DNA of 64,000 nucleotides from Streptococcus infantis (GCF_018499575.1 NZ_JAHDAP010000001.1:744001-808000); one strand, 5' to 3'; shown: positions 50,046 to 60,190, counted from the first letter of the stretch. Notes: generated by a model from the sequence alone, not told the origin. Numbers and translations: made by a program.

Positions 50046-50128
50046 GTTGAAGTCTCATCTTAACTAACAGCCCTCTTTGGGCTGTTTTTACTTCTGCGAA
50101 ATCTCAAATCTGTGTTTTCCTTCTTTTA

Positions 50129-50137
50129 TGATATAAT
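50129..50137 (+). promoter_or_regulatory. Extended -10 placing +1 at the murT start codon
   Basis: TGA-TATAAT with exactly six bases to the ATG at 50144; no ribosome binding site between. Confidence 0.65.
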
Positions 50138-50143
50138 AGAAAC

Positions 50144-51487
50144 ATGAAATTAAAAACTACTTTGGGCCTTCTTGCTGGGCGTTCTTCTCATTTTATTTTG
50201 AGTCGTCTTGGACGTGGAAGTACGCTCCCTGGAAAACTTGCCCTTCAATTTGATAAAGATATTTTACAACATTTAGCTAAGAACTACGAGATTGTTGTGG
50301 TAACTGGTACCAATGGGAAAACCTTGACGACCGCTCTCACTGTCGGTATCCTAAAGGAAATTTATGGTCAAGTTTTAACGAATCCTAGTGGTGCTAACAT
50401 GATTACAGGGATTACAACGACTTTCTTAACTGCAAAATCTTCAAAAACTGGAAAAAATATTGCAGTCCTTGAAATCGACGAAGCTAGTCTCTCACATATC
50501 TGTGATTACATCCAGCCTAGTCTTTTCGTCATCACCAATATCTTCCGCGATCAGATGGACCGCTATGGGGAGATCTATACAACCTACAAGATGATTTTGG
50601 ATGCTATTCGAAAAGTTCCTACTGCTACTGTTCTGCTGAACGGGGATAGTCCGCTTTTCTACAAGCCAGCTATTCCAAATCCTGTTCAGTATTTTGGTTT
50701 TGATCTAGAAAAAGGTCCAGCGCAACTTGCTCACTATAATACTGAAGGTATTCTCTGCCCTGAATGTCAAAGCATCTTAAAATATGAGCTCAATACCTAT
50801 GCCAACTTGGGAGCTTATATCTGTGAAAATTGTGGATGCAAGCGTCCTAATTTGGATTACCGTCTGACAGAATTGGTTGAATTGACTAACAATCGCTCTC
50901 GCTTTGTTATTGACGGTCAGGAATATGGTATTCAAATCGGTGGTCTCTACAACATCTACAATGCTCTGGCTGCGGTTGCTATCGCCTGTTACTTAGGCGC
51001 TGATTCTCAATTGATTAAGCAAGGATTCGATAAGAGCCGTGCAGTTTTTGGACGCCAAGAAACCTTCCATATCGGTGACAAGGAATGTACGCTGGTTCTT
51101 ATTAAAAATCCCGTTGGTGCTACCCAGGCCATCGAAATGATCAAACTAGCTCCTTATCCATTTAGTCTATCTGTTCTCCTCAATGCCAACTATGCAGACG
51201 GGATTGATACTAGCTGGATTTGGGATGCTGACTTTGAACAAATAACTGACATGGATATTCCAGAAATCAATGCTGGTGGAGTACGTCATTCTGAAATCGC
51301 TCGTCGTCTTCGTGTCACTGGCTATCCAGCTGATAAAATCACTGAAACAAGTAGCTTGGAACAAGTCCTTAAAACGATTGAAGCTCAAGACTGCAAGCAT
51401 GCTTATATCCTTGCGACTTATACGGCTATGCTAGAATTCCGAGAATTACTAGCCAATCGTCAGCTTGTTAGAAAGGAGATGAACTAA
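50144..51487 (+). CDS. murT: Lipid II isoglutaminyl synthase subunit MurT
   Basis: 447 residues, Mur-ligase fold with P-loop [12 protein letters not shown] (about 54-65). A four-cysteine zinc ribbon, CPEC...CENC, lies at about 205-230 and a C-terminal DUF1727 domain follows. With GatD it amidates the alpha-carboxyl of D-Glu in lipid II, which is essential for transpeptidation. The ATG is at the predicted +1, suggesting a leaderless mRNA. The stop overlaps the gatD start in TAATG. Confidence 0.95.
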   Translation: MKLKTTLGLLAGRSSHFILSRLGRGSTLPGKLALQFDKDILQHLAKNYEIVVVTGTNGKTLTTALTVGILKEIYGQVLTNPSGANMITGITTTFLTAKSSKTGKNIAVLEIDEASLSHICDYIQPSLFVITNIFRDQMDRYGEIYTTYKMILDAIRKVPTATVLLNGDSPLFYKPAIPNPVQYFGFDLEKGPAQLAHYNTEGILCPECQSILKYELNTYANLGAYICENCGCKRPNLDYRLTELVELTNNRSRFVIDGQEYGIQIGGLYNIYNALAAVAIACYLGADSQLIKQGFDKSRAVFGRQETFHIGDKECTLVLIKNPVGATQAIEMIKLAPYPFSLSVLLNANYADGIDTSWIWDADFEQITDMDIPEINAGGVRHSEIARRLRVTGYPADKITETSSLEQVLKTIEAQDCKHAYILATYTAMLEFRELLANRQLVRKEMN

Positions 51488-52269
51488 TGGTTTATACTTC
51501 ACTTTCCTCAAAAGACGGCAACTATCCATACCAGCTGAATATCGCCCACCTCTATGGTAACCTCATGAACACCTACGGAGATAATGGAAATATCCTTATG
51601 CTCAAGTACGTAGCTGAAAAACTTGGGGCTCATGTAACAGTTGACATCGTTTCTCTCCATGATGACTTTGATGAAAACCACTACGACATCGCCTTTTTCG
51701 GTGGTGGTCAAGACTTTGAACAGAGTATCATTGCTGGTGATTTGCCTACCAAAAAAGAAAGTATCGATAACTTTATCCAAAATGATGGTGTTGTTCTTGC
51801 TATCTGCGGTGGCTTCCAACTATTGGGCCAATATTATATAGAGGCTTCCGGAAGACGCATCGAAGGCCTCGGTGTTATGGGACACTACACACTCAACCAA
51901 ACCAATAACCGCTTTATCGGTGATATTAAAATTCATAATGAAGAATTCGATGAAACCTACTATGGATTTGAGAACCACCAAGGTCGCACCTTCCTCTCAG
52001 ATGACCAAAAACCACTGGGACAGGTTGTTTACGGAAATGGAAATAACGAAGAGAAAATCGGTGAAGGTGTTCACTATAAAAATGTCTTCGGTTCTTATTT
52101 CCACGGACCTATTTTATCCCGCAATGCAAATCTAGCCTATCGCTTGGTCACTACTGCTCTTAAGAAAAAATACGGTCAAGACATCGTCCTTCCTGCTTAT
52201 GAGGATATTCTGAGCCAAGAAGTCGCTGAAGAATACAACGATGTGAAAAGTAAGGCAGAATTCAACTAA
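51487..52269 (+). CDS. gatD: Lipid II isoglutaminyl synthase glutaminase subunit GatD
   Basis: 260 residues, CobB/CobQ-like class I glutamine amidotransferase. Nucleophile Cys in [11 protein letters not shown] (about 98-108) and catalytic His in GSYFHGPIL (about 200-208). It supplies ammonia to MurT. The start overlaps the murT stop by one base (TAATG) and AAAGGAGATG lies just before, giving translational coupling. A terminator follows at 52277-52309. Confidence 0.95.
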   Translation: MVYTSLSSKDGNYPYQLNIAHLYGNLMNTYGDNGNILMLKYVAEKLGAHVTVDIVSLHDDFDENHYDIAFFGGGQDFEQSIIAGDLPTKKESIDNFIQNDGVVLAICGGFQLLGQYYIEASGRRIEGLGVMGHYTLNQTNNRFIGDIKIHNEEFDETYYGFENHQGRTFLSDDQKPLGQVVYGNGNNEEKIGEGVHYKNVFGSYFHGPILSRNANLAYRLVTTALKKKYGQDIVLPAYEDILSQEVAEEYNDVKSKAEFN

Positions 52270-52276
52270 TCATTAG

Positions 52277-52309
52277 ATTCCAATATGCTTCGGCAATTGG
52301 AATTTTTTT
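52277..52309 (+). terminator. Terminator after murT-gatD
   Basis: ATTCCAAT/ATTGGAAT with a loop containing GCTTCGGC and a seven-T run. Confidence 0.88.
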
Positions 52310-52383
52310 AGGCTCTTTTCCCCTTCTCCCTTGCATTTTCTACTAATTTTTGCAAAAATAGAGGGGTAGAAAGAAGGTAGCAT

Positions 52384-53466
52384 ATGTCTAAATTACAACA
52401 AATCCTAACATATCTTGAATCCGAAAAGCTAGACGTCGCTGTCGTATCTGACCCCGTCACAATTAATTACCTCACTGGCTTTTACAGTGATCCACACGAA
52501 CGTCAAATGTTCCTTTTTGTCCTTGCAGATCAGGAACCGCTTCTCTTTGTTCCAGCACTTGAGGTTGAGCGTGCAACTAGCACTGTTTCTTTCCCAGTCG
52601 TTGGTTATGTGGACTCTGAAGACCCTTGGAAAAAAATCCAAAATGCCTTGCCACAATTTGATTTCAAACGTGTAGCAGTTGAGTTTGATAACCTCATCTT
52701 GACTAAATATCACGGTTTGAAAACTGTCTTCGAAACTGCTGAGTTTGAAAACTTGACTCCACTGATCCAACGGATGCGCTTGATCAAGTCAGCTGACGAA
52801 GTGCAAAAGATGATGGTAGCAGGTGTCTATGCAGATAAATCCGTCAAGGTTGGTTTTGACAATATCTCTCTTGACAATACTGAAACTGATATCATTGCCC
52901 AAATCGACTTTGCTATGAAACGCGAAGGTTATGAAATGAGCTTTGATACCATGGTCTTAACTGGCGACAACGCTGCAAACCCACACGGTATCCCTGGAGC
53001 CAATAAGATTGAAAATAACGCCCTTCTCCTCTTTGACCTTGGTGTGATGGTCAATGGTTATGCATCAGATATGACTCGTACGGTTGCTGTCGGGAAACCA
53101 GACCAATTCAAGAAGGATATTTACAACTTGACTCTAGAAGCTCAACAAGCTGCCCTTGACTTTATCAAACCTGGTGTCACAGCCCATGAAGTAGACCGCG
53201 CAGCTCGTGAAGTGATCGAAAAAGCTGGCTACGGTGAGTACTTCAACCACCGTCTCGGCCATGGTATCGGTATGGATGTTCACGAATTTCCATCAATCAT
53301 GGAAGGAAATGACATGGTCATCGAAGAAGGCATGTGCTTCTCAGTTGAACCAGGTATCTACATCCCTGGTAAAGTCGGTGTGCGTATCGAAGACTGCGGT
53401 GTTGTCACTAAGGATGGCTTTGATCTCTTTACAAGTACCAGCAAAGATTTGCTTTACTTTGATTAA
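52384..53466 (+). CDS. pepQ: Xaa-Pro dipeptidase (M24 family)
   Basis: 360 residues. N-terminal creatinase-like domain (about 1-130) and pita-bread metallopeptidase domain (about 135-360). Metal ligands are in LLFDLGVMVNGYASDMTRT (two Asp), GHGIGMDVHE (His), SVEPGIY (Glu) and RIEDCGVV (Glu). It cleaves X-Pro dipeptides in the cytosol. AGAAGG lies before the ATG. Convergent with the following GNAT gene over a shared terminator. Confidence 0.94.
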   Translation: MSKLQQILTYLESEKLDVAVVSDPVTINYLTGFYSDPHERQMFLFVLADQEPLLFVPALEVERATSTVSFPVVGYVDSEDPWKKIQNALPQFDFKRVAVEFDNLILTKYHGLKTVFETAEFENLTPLIQRMRLIKSADEVQKMMVAGVYADKSVKVGFDNISLDNTETDIIAQIDFAMKREGYEMSFDTMVLTGDNAANPHGIPGANKIENNALLLFDLGVMVNGYASDMTRTVAVGKPDQFKKDIYNLTLEAQQAALDFIKPGVTAHEVDRAAREVIEKAGYGEYFNHRLGHGIGMDVHEFPSIMEGNDMVIEEGMCFSVEPGIYIPGKVGVRIEDCGVVTKDGFDLFTSTSKDLLYFD

Positions 53467-53480
53467 AAAGTATTTTATAA

Positions 53481-53520
53481 AAAATAAGATGGAAAAGCTT
53501 AACTTTTCCATCTTATTTTT
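53481..53520. terminator. Bidirectional terminator between pepQ and the GNAT gene
   Basis: AAAATAAGATGGAAAA/TTTTCCATCTTATTTT with a short loop, 16 pairs; it overlaps the GNAT stop codon. Confidence 0.92.
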
Positions 53521-54055
53521 TGATTTGATAATAAATTTTATCAGCGATATAACCTTTTCGTTCAACTGCATTTGGAATTGTCTTCCAAAAAGTCATACCC
53601 GCCTTTTCCATCACACGACCAGAGGCGGGATTTAAGCTTGCATAGCAAGCATTAACCTCTTTAAATCTAATCTCATCCAAACAGTATGATAAAACAGCCT
53701 TCAGGGCTTCTGTCACAATTCCTCGTCCCCAGTAGTCCATCCCTAAAATATATCCGATTTCACAGCTAGAGTTTGTTTCATCAACACTGACAAGACTAAT
53801 ATCTCCAATAACGTGGTCTGGATTATTTTTTAGACAAATGGCCCATTTGTAATAGTTAGGATTGTCGTAGGATGCTACCCATTTGTCAATAGAGTTTTGA
53901 GTCTGTTCGACATTCAGGTGTGGATCCCAAGTAACATAAGTTAGATTATCTAGACGAGAAGCCCAATTCTCAAACATGGCTTGAGCGTCATTTTTTACAA
54001 ATCTCCTCAAAATCAATCGTTCAGTTTCTATAGGTTGTGTACCTAGTGCTTTCAT
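53513..54055 (-). CDS. RimJ/RimL-type GNAT acetyltransferase
   Basis: 180 residues. Starts PIETERLILRRF, the usual opening of RimJ/RimL-like acetyltransferases, with the acetyl-CoA motif GYILGMDYWGRGIVTEAL (about 108-125) and NPASGRVMEKAGM (about 145-157). It may acetylate a ribosomal protein N-terminus or a small amine. Soluble. It stands alone between pepQ and nadE. Confidence 0.88.
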   Translation of the reverse strand: MKALGTQPIETERLILRRFVKNDAQAMFENWASRLDNLTYVTWDPHLNVEQTQNSIDKWVASYDNPNYYKWAICLKNNPDHVIGDISLVSVDETNSSCEIGYILGMDYWGRGIVTEALKAVLSYCLDEIRFKEVNACYASLNPASGRVMEKAGMTFWKTIPNAVERKGYIADKIYYQIKK

Positions 54056-54136
54056 AATGCTAACTCTCTTTCTATTTTATGGATGGGCTCAAACTTGCAT
54101 TGACCTATCTCAGTCTCCTATTTCAAGTTATAAAGT

Positions 54137-54158
54137 GAAAAAGGTCCTCCGGACCTTC
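54137..54158 (-). terminator. Terminator downstream of nadE
   Basis: Minus-strand AAGGTCC/GGACCTT with a three-base loop and TTTTT; it lies past the structured repeat that follows nadE. Confidence 0.8.
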
Positions 54159-54239
54159 TTCGCTTTTGTATTTTCAGACTCGGGGTAAAAACACTTTACT
54201 CATAAACATTGAGAAAACAACAGTTTCCTCTAATTTCAT

Positions 54240-54356
54240 GACGCAGTAGCTGTCTGACTTGAAATACGCTTTATCAAGCTTTTTCAAGCCTAGTCAGCCT
54301 TGCGGGGGTGAGACTATGAAATCGAACTCTTCGAGTTACCGATTTCTGTCTCACTC
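54240..54356 (-). repeat. Dispersed structured repeat, shortened copy overlapping the nadE stop
   Basis: Minus-strand relative of the element at 44794-44976. Outer stem GTGAGAC/GTCTCAC (54354-54348 with 54314-54308), inner AAATCG/CGATTT and AACTC/GAGTT, then a CTTGAAA/TTTCAAG stem. Relative to the other copy, the outer and inner stems have changed on both sides so that pairing is kept. The nadE TGA lies inside the outer stem. Confidence 0.72.
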
Positions 54357-55175
54357 CCAAAACGTATCAAACACGGTGATTGGTAGGTGGCGTTTGTGTT
54401 GGCCTTTATGCCACCATTTTTCAATGGTTGCTTGCGCTTCTGGGTTTACTTGCTTACCTTCGAGGTAATCATCGATTTGATTGTAAGTGACTCCCAAGGC
54501 TACTTCATCTGCAATACCTGGTTTTTCTTCTTCCAAATCTGCTGTTGGAACTTTTTCATAAAGTACTGGATCAGCTCCAAGTTCCTTCAAGAGTTGTTTC
54601 CCTTGGCGTTTATTGAGGCGATAAAGTGGGAGAATATCTGCACCACCGTCACCAAACTTGGTAAAGAAACCTGTGACATTTTCTGCAGCATGGTCAGTAC
54701 CAATAACTGCTCCGCTATGGGCACCCGCAAGGGCATATTGGGCAATCATACGACTACGAGCCTTGATATTCCCCTTGTTGAAATCTGAAACAGGACTACC
54801 TGTTGCTTTAACTGCTGCTGTCATAGCATCTGCAGAGTCCTTGATATTAACGACCAAGCTCACATCTGGCTGGATAAAAGCAAGTGCTTTTTGAGCATCA
54901 TCCTCGTCAGCTTGCACCCCGTAAGGCAGGCGAACAGCGATAAATTGATAAGAATCATCTCCTGTTTCAGCTCGCATTTCTTCCATAGCTAGTTGTGCAA
55001 GACGCCCAGCTAAAGTCGAGTCTTGACCTCCAGAAATACCTAATACAAAGGTTTTCAGGAATGGATGCTTCTTTAAATATCGTTTTAAAAAGTCAATCGA
55101 ACGACGGATTTCTTCCTGGGCATCAATAACTGGCTTAACACCTAATTGTTGGATAATGGTCTCTTGCAAACTCAT
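54351..55175 (-). CDS. nadE: NH3-dependent NAD synthetase
   Basis: 274 residues. P-loop-like [14 protein letters not shown] (about 45-58) binds [28 protein letters not shown] (about 158-182) is the deamido-NAD/adenylation region, GTDHAAEN being highly conserved. It makes NAD from nicotinate adenine dinucleotide. Its start overlaps the pncB stop by four bases, so nicotinate salvage and the final NAD step are coupled. Confidence 0.96.
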   Translation of the reverse strand: MSLQETIIQQLGVKPVIDAQEEIRRSIDFLKRYLKKHPFLKTFVLGISGGQDSTLAGRLAQLAMEEMRAETGDDSYQFIAVRLPYGVQADEDDAQKALAFIQPDVSLVVNIKDSADAMTAAVKATGSPVSDFNKGNIKARSRMIAQYALAGAHSGAVIGTDHAAENVTGFFTKFGDGGADILPLYRLNKRQGKQLLKELGADPVLYEKVPTADLEEEKPGIADEVALGVTYNQIDDYLEGKQVNPEAQATIEKWWHKGQHKRHLPITVFDTFWE

Positions 55176-56632
55176 TCTTCTTCTCCTTCGCCTAGAGCTT
55201 CCTTACGCATCTTATCAATCAAGTCCATCTTGTCTTGCCAAATATCATGTGCCAAGTCTACTGGATAATGTTGTGGGTTCAGAACACGTTTGTACTCGTC
55301 CCAAAGTTTATCAAATTCTTTACGAGCATAGGCCTGAATCTCAGGTAGACTCGGTAAATCATAGACCAGCTTACCGTCCTTGAAGATGTCCACCAAAAGA
55401 GGAACGGCATCAAAATTGCGGACAGTTTTCTTGATGTAAGTATAGGTTGGATGGAACATCTTGATTTCTGTCATACTAGCAACATCGACACCATCATAGG
55501 TAATGTAGTCACCTTCTGACTTGCCTTTTTCACGACTGGTAATACGCCAAACCTGTTTCTTACCAGGTGTAGAAACTTTTTCAGCATTGCTTGATAGTTT
55601 GATGGTATTGCGCATATGACCATTTTCATCTTCAATAGACACAATTTTATAGACTGCGCCAAGAGCAGGTTGGTCATAAGCAGTAATTAACTTAGTACCT
55701 ACACCCCATACGTCAATCTTAGCTTTTTGCATCTTGAGGTTAAGAATGGTATTTTCATCAAGGTCATTGGATGCATAGATCTTAGCATCTGTAAATCCAG
55801 CCTCATCCAGTTGTTGACGAACTTTTTTAGAAATATAGGCGATATCTCCAGAGTCAATGCGGACACCAAGAAAATTAATCTTGTCACCAAGTTCACGCGC
55901 AACCTGAATCGCTGCTGGAACACCGATACGAAGAGTATCGTAGGTATCCACTAGGAAGACACAGTTTTTGTGAGTTGAGGCATAAGCTTTGAAAGCCTGA
56001 TAGTCATTTCCATAGACTTGAACCAAGGCATGGGCATGTGTTCCTAAAACAGGGATGCCAAAGAGTTTCCCTGCACGGACATTACTGGTTCCATCAGCAC
56101 CACCAATAACAGCGGCACGAGTTCCCCAGATAGCTGCATCCATTTCTTGTGCACGACGTGTACCGAACTCCATCAAAGGCTCATCTTCAATGACTGAACG
56201 AATGCGAGCAGCCTTGGTTGCAATCAAGGTTTGAAAGTTGACGATGTTCAAAAGTGCTGTTTCTACCAATTGACACTGAGCCAAAGGTCCCTCCACTTGA
56301 ACGATCGGTTCATTGGCAAATACCAAGTCACCTTCTTGAGCAGAACGTACAGTCAATTCCATCTTGAGATTACGGAGATATTCCAAGAAGGCGCCATGAT
56401 AACCAAGCGATTCCAAATAAGCAATATCACTCTCAGAAAAGCGCAGGTTTTCAAGGTATTTCACAATTCGTTCCAAACCTGCAAATACAGCATAACCATT
56501 TTTGAAAGGTTGTTGGCGGAAATAAACTTCAAAAACTGCTTTCTTGTTATGAATGCCTTGGTCGAAGTAAACTTGCATCATGTTAATTTGATACAAATCA
56601 GTGTGCAAAGTTAAACTATCATCTGGGTACAT
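55172..56632 (-). CDS. pncB: Nicotinate phosphoribosyltransferase
   Basis: 486 residues, full length. Starts with the substrate-facing [18 protein letters not shown] segment; EFGTRRAQ with the conserved Arg/Arg and [15 protein letters not shown] contribute to nicotinate and PRPP binding, and the phospho-acceptor His region is GTHAHALVQ. It makes nicotinate mononucleotide. With nadE, and the PncA-like gene at 45178, the salvage route from nicotinamide is largely represented in this window. Confidence 0.96.
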   Translation of the reverse strand: MYPDDSLTLHTDLYQINMMQVYFDQGIHNKKAVFEVYFRQQPFKNGYAVFAGLERIVKYLENLRFSESDIAYLESLGYHGAFLEYLRNLKMELTVRSAQEGDLVFANEPIVQVEGPLAQCQLVETALLNIVNFQTLIATKAARIRSVIEDEPLMEFGTRRAQEMDAAIWGTRAAVIGGADGTSNVRAGKLFGIPVLGTHAHALVQVYGNDYQAFKAYASTHKNCVFLVDTYDTLRIGVPAAIQVARELGDKINFLGVRIDSGDIAYISKKVRQQLDEAGFTDAKIYASNDLDENTILNLKMQKAKIDVWGVGTKLITAYDQPALGAVYKIVSIEDENGHMRNTIKLSSNAEKVSTPGKKQVWRITSREKGKSEGDYITYDGVDVASMTEIKMFHPTYTYIKKTVRNFDAVPLLVDIFKDGKLVYDLPSLPEIQAYARKEFDKLWDEYKRVLNPQHYPVDLAHDIWQDKMDLIDKMRKEALGEGEEE

Positions 56633-56739
56633 ATACTGTCCTTCTTCCCTATTTGTAAAAAGATGAAAATGTTTCTTCTTTTCTCATAAATTAGTACTAT
56701 TATAACACATTTTCTCAATATTGATAAAAAGCTAACAAG

Positions 56740-57228
56740 CTATTCCATGCTCTCGAGCTTATCCATATCTTTTTCATACTTTTTCTGAGCCCATTCACCA
56801 TAACTTTTCAAACCTAAGTTTCCAATAAATACCCAAGGAAGATAAAAGATATAGGTAAATACCCAAGCAAAAATGTATTTAAAATGTAGAGGATTATGCT
56901 GATAAATTTCGATATTGAACTGGTAGTTTTGTAGCATCAAGGTAGCTGTAATCACTAGAGTTAATAATAGGCAACCTAAAATTGTAAAATGAAAACGACT
57001 ATAGTAGGTCACACCGAGATTGCGAGCACGGGTGAAAAAGTAAAAAGTCCCTATGATAATAATAACGAGAAGCATACTTGGATTAAAAAGGCTTGGTGCT
57101 AACACTGCTATGAAATAAGCTAGAAACAACAATCCGATAGAGATATGAAAACTCTCTGCACTAGCTTTATTCATCAGTTGTTCTTCTCTTTCGTCTAATA
57201 ATTGATAATAATAAAATTTATTTTTCAT
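56740..57228 (-). CDS. Four-helix membrane protein paired with an XRE regulator
   Basis: 162 residues. A cytosolic N-terminus with LLDEREEQLMNKASAESF, then four transmembrane helices (about 26-46, 50-66, 80-100 and 118-140) and a charged tail. The DEREEQ-x-x-x-K-A-S-x-x-S motif is typical of DUF3796/DUF6773-type proteins that follow small XRE regulators in Firmicutes. It overlaps the regulator by 11 bases. Function unknown; possibly a sensor or anti-repressor. Confidence 0.75.
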   Translation of the reverse strand: MKNKFYYYQLLDEREEQLMNKASAESFHISIGLLFLAYFIAVLAPSLFNPSMLLVIIIIGTFYFFTRARNLGVTYYSRFHFTILGCLLLTLVITATLMLQNYQFNIEIYQHNPLHFKYIFAWVFTYIFYLPWVFIGNLGLKSYGEWAQKKYEKDMDKLESME

Positions 57229-57427
57229 CTTCTTCCTCCCAAAATAATTGGTCTAAAGTTTTCCCTAAGCATCTGCAAATAGACTGGCAAAGCGAAAGCG
57301 AGGGATTATACTTTCCAGCTTCTATCAAGCCGATAGTCTGGCGCGTAACCCCGACAGCTTCTGCCAAGTCACCTTGTGTCATATCAAGCTCTACTCGAGC
57401 TAGTTTTAATTTTAAATTCTTAGCCAC
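57218..57427 (-). CDS. XRE-family helix-turn-helix regulator (YozG-like)
   Basis: 69 residues, just one HTH domain: LKLARVELDMTQGDLAEAVGVTRQTIGLIEAGKYNPSL-type helix-turn-helix. GGAGG lies upstream of the ATG. Short XRE proteins of this kind usually bind their own promoter and control the downstream membrane protein gene, with which it overlaps here. Confidence 0.88.
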   Translation of the reverse strand: MAKNLKLKLARVELDMTQGDLAEAVGVTRQTIGLIEAGKYNPSLSLCQSICRCLGKTLDQLFWEEEDEK

Positions 57428-57536
57428 TTGTAACCTCCTCCTTAATTTTAAAAGTCGCGCTTCTTTTTCAACTTTATTATATCATATATTTTACATTATG
57501 CAATATATATCTGTCATTTTGTGCGATTTTTTTAAC

Positions 57537-57574
57537 AAAAAACTCTCTATCAGCTAAATGATAGAGAGTTTTCT
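57537..57574 (-). terminator. Terminator after the HAD gene
   Basis: AAAACTCTCTATCA/TGATAGAGAGTTTT with a six-base loop; strong on either strand, and it lies between the HAD gene and the XRE promoter region. Confidence 0.88.
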
Positions 57575-57576
57575 GC

Positions 57577-58173
57577 TTATTCAAATTTTTTCAAAATATC
57601 TACAACGTCACTTCTCTGTTTGACTTGATAGGCTTTGATGCCTAGGCTTTCAGCTACCTTAGTGTTGTCTGCTATATCATCAAGAAAGACACAATTTGCT
57701 GGGGCCAACTGATATTTACGGAGAATTTCTTCAAACATTTTTCGATCAGGTTTGATAGCCATAATATCACAGGAAAGAACAAACCCATCTAAAATCTTTT
57801 CTAGAGGTGCTAGTTGATTTTTCAATAATTCATAAAAAACTGGTGAGGTATTAGATAGGACAAAAATACGATGGCCATTTTCCTTTAAACGTGCAAGAAG
57901 TGGAAAGACTTCCGTGTAAATATCGATATAGGCAGGCCAGTTCCAAATGACTTCTTCAACCTTTTTCTGATAGCAATCTCCTAACAGGGAAAGAACCTTA
58001 TCAACCAATTCTTCTCGAGTCAAGGTCCCCAGGTCCAATCTTTCCCAGAGTCCCGACTGGAAAATCGCCTTGTCTAAAATTAGATAATCTTTCTGGGTTT
58101 TAGCTACAGATTTCAAAATCTTATCCTTGTTCCATTCTAGTAGAACATTACCCATATCCAGTACGATATCCAT
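57577..58173 (-). CDS. HAD-family phosphatase (YihX-like)
   Basis: 198 residues from the ATG at 58173; the codon before it is TTG. The nucleophile motif is DIVLDMGNVL (Asp near residue 6, DxGN form as in YihX), with VLSNTSPVFY (motif II Ser/Thr), KPDRKMF (motif III Lys) and VFLDDIADN (motif IV). It would dephosphorylate a small sugar phosphate or nucleotide. It follows a GNAT gene by 52 bases. Confidence 0.85.
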   Translation of the reverse strand: MDIVLDMGNVLLEWNKDKILKSVAKTQKDYLILDKAIFQSGLWERLDLGTLTREELVDKVLSLLGDCYQKKVEEVIWNWPAYIDIYTEVFPLLARLKENGHRIFVLSNTSPVFYELLKNQLAPLEKILDGFVLSCDIMAIKPDRKMFEEILRKYQLAPANCVFLDDIADNTKVAESLGIKAYQVKQRSDVVDILKKFE

Positions 58174-58225
58174 CAACCTACCTCCATCATTCTGTGAACA
58201 ATTTTTTTAAGCGTCCAATGTCTGT

Positions 58226-58636
58226 TTATAAATCTTTTTGATAATAGTGCCTTTGTCCAGTGCAGGGGTAGTCTTTTAAGGTAAAGACTTCCTGGTAACC
58301 ATGTTTCTGATAGAAGGCTGGCGCTTGAAACTGATACGTATTCACAAAAACGTAGCGACAATTTCTCTTCTTAGCTTCACTTTCTGCTCGCTGCAATAGT
58401 TGGGAGCCAATTCCTTGTCCTCGCAAGTCTTCTTTCACAAATAAATACTCGATTTCTAGCCAATTTCCAAAGGTCTCTGCTACTAAACCAGCCAGGAGTT
58501 CACCGCTATCATCTTCAACGTAAAGGTTAAGTGGCTCACTTTCAGCTGCTTCCCTTTTGGAACGATTATAAGAGCGAATCAAATTCCCTATTTCTTGTGC
58601 TTTCTGAGACTCTGTATTCTCCAATCGAATGTGCAT
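58226..58636 (-). CDS. GNAT family N-acetyltransferase
   Basis: 136 residues. Acetyl-CoA loop VKEDLRGQGIGSQLLQRAE (about 72-90) and the C-terminal APAFYQKHGYQEV motif mark it clearly. GGAGG lies before the start. Substrate unknown. Probably co-transcribed with the HAD gene. Confidence 0.88.
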   Translation of the reverse strand: MHIRLENTESQKAQEIGNLIRSYNRSKREAAESEPLNLYVEDDSGELLAGLVAETFGNWLEIEYLFVKEDLRGQGIGSQLLQRAESEAKKRNCRYVFVNTYQFQAPAFYQKHGYQEVFTLKDYPCTGQRHYYQKDL

Positions 58637-58700
58637 CCAAACCTCCTCGAAGACAACTAACGCCTTGATTATATTCCTATTTTAAAGAACTGTCAAACTA

Positions 58701-58730
58701 AAAAACTCACCAACCTAAGTTGATGAGCTT
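58701..58730 (-). terminator. Terminator after the amino acid permease gene
   Basis: Minus-strand CTCATCAAC/GTTGGTGAG with a four-base loop and TTTTTT. Confidence 0.85.
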
Positions 58731-58735
58731 CTGAC

Positions 58736-60109
58736 TTATTTTCTAAACTTCCATTGGCTATAAATACCAAAAGCAACAATCCAGATTGCTGAACCTCGAG
58801 CTCCCATTACAGTTGATTCTTGTAAGAAGAGAGTTCCAAATACAAAGATAAAGAAGAGCATAGTCAGAGGATTTAGCAAGCGATATTGGGGCATGAGATA
58901 GCCATCTGCCATAAAGTCTTTAGACTTACGATACTTGAGATGGGCTACCATAATCAAGATGTAGATGGCAATATAAACACCTGATGAAGAAGCTGTAATC
59001 AAAGCAAAGGCATCTGATACACCCGGAAGTACATTGATGAAGGCTGCAAAACCAATTAATACGGCAGAAGCAATGATTGCATTCTGAGGAACATTGTGGC
59101 GTGAGAGGGTATCTGCCTTAATAGCTTTCAAGAAACGATTTGGTGAATCATGGGCAATCTGATACAAGTGACGACCTGTTGAGTAAAGGGTTGAATTTAA
59201 TGCTGACGCTGCTGAAGTCAAGACAACAAAGTTAATCAAAGCAGCCGCCCACTTAAGACCAACAAGTTCAAATACCGTTACAAATGGTGAATCTGCTGCA
59301 GAAAGCTCACGCCAAGGAATAATAGACATAATAGCTAAGAGAGCTCCACCGTAGAAGAAGATAATTCGTAAAGGAATTTCCTTAACAGCCTTAGGCAATA
59401 CTTTTCTTGGATCCTTAGTTTCAGATGTAGTAACACCGATAAATTCAATCATCAAGTAGGCAAAGAAAACCATCTGGAAGGCCATGACAAAGTTCATACC
59501 ACCATTTGGGAAAAGGGAGAAATGCTCACTAATATTTGTCAGGCTTGCTGAACCATAAGGAGTTTCAAAGCCGGTCAAAACCATAAAAACACCTGTCGCA
59601 ATCATGGCAAGAATAGCCACAATTTTAATCATGGCAAACCAAAATTCCACTTCACCAAAGATTTTAACGGCAATCAGATTGACTAGTCCTAAAATTGTTA
59701 GAAAGACAACCTGAATCAACCAAGATGGCCAGGATGGAAACCAAAACTGAACATAGTGCGAGATGGCTGTAATCTCAGCCATTCCGATAAAGATCACCGA
59801 TAACCAATAAGACCAAACTGAGAAATAGCCCCAGCCCTTACCTAGATAACGAGTAATAAAATTGATAAAGGTATGTTGCTCTGGGTCCTGGTACAACATC
59901 TCTCCGATAGCTCGCATCATGAGATACATAAAACCACCAGTAATCATATAAACTAAAACAATCGAAGGCCCTGTTAAACTAATCGAGCGACCTGCCCCGA
60001 GAAATAATCCTGTTCCGATTGTACCGGCGATGGCCATAACCTGAACATGGCGATTGGTTAGGCCTCGCTCCATTTTACTCTTCTTTTTGTGCTTTTTTTC
60101 TGAATTCAT
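58736..60109 (-). CDS. APC-family amino acid permease
   Basis: 457 residues with twelve hydrophobic helices. TM1 has the substrate-backbone motif AIAGTIGTGLFLGAG and TM6 the MIEFIGVTTSET region, close to the AAT subfamily (D-serine/D-alanine/glycine or GABA permeases). A Lys-rich cytosolic N-terminus (EKKHKKKSKMERGL) precedes TM1. The substrate is not certain; alanine, serine or glycine are reasonable. A GGAAACGCTTTC cre-like sequence lies about 35-50 bases upstream. Confidence 0.88.
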   Translation of the reverse strand: MNSEKKHKKKSKMERGLTNRHVQVMAIAGTIGTGLFLGAGRSISLTGPSIVLVYMITGGFMYLMMRAIGEMLYQDPEQHTFINFITRYLGKGWGYFSVWSYWLSVIFIGMAEITAISHYVQFWFPSWPSWLIQVVFLTILGLVNLIAVKIFGEVEFWFAMIKIVAILAMIATGVFMVLTGFETPYGSASLTNISEHFSLFPNGGMNFVMAFQMVFFAYLMIEFIGVTTSETKDPRKVLPKAVKEIPLRIIFFYGGALLAIMSIIPWRELSAADSPFVTVFELVGLKWAAALINFVVLTSAASALNSTLYSTGRHLYQIAHDSPNRFLKAIKADTLSRHNVPQNAIIASAVLIGFAAFINVLPGVSDAFALITASSSGVYIAIYILIMVAHLKYRKSKDFMADGYLMPQYRLLNPLTMLFFIFVFGTLFLQESTVMGARGSAIWIVAFGIYSQWKFRK

Positions 60110-60136
60110 CTTGTCTCCTTAAGTTTTTAACATTAA

Positions 60137-60179
60137 GAAAAGGAGTGATAGGAAACGCTTTCTCTAAATCAACTCCTTC
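60137..60179 (-). terminator. Terminator after greA
   Basis: Minus-strand AAGGAGTTGAT and ATCACTCCTT pair with one bulge around a loop that contains a cre-like GAAAGCGTTTCC; a T-rich run follows. Confidence 0.65.
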
Positions 60180-60190
60180 TTTTTAGACTA

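Noticed and set aside
54259..54468. Plus-strand frame opposite the nadE end
   Set aside because: It reads through the structured repeat and antisense to nadE; no start signal.
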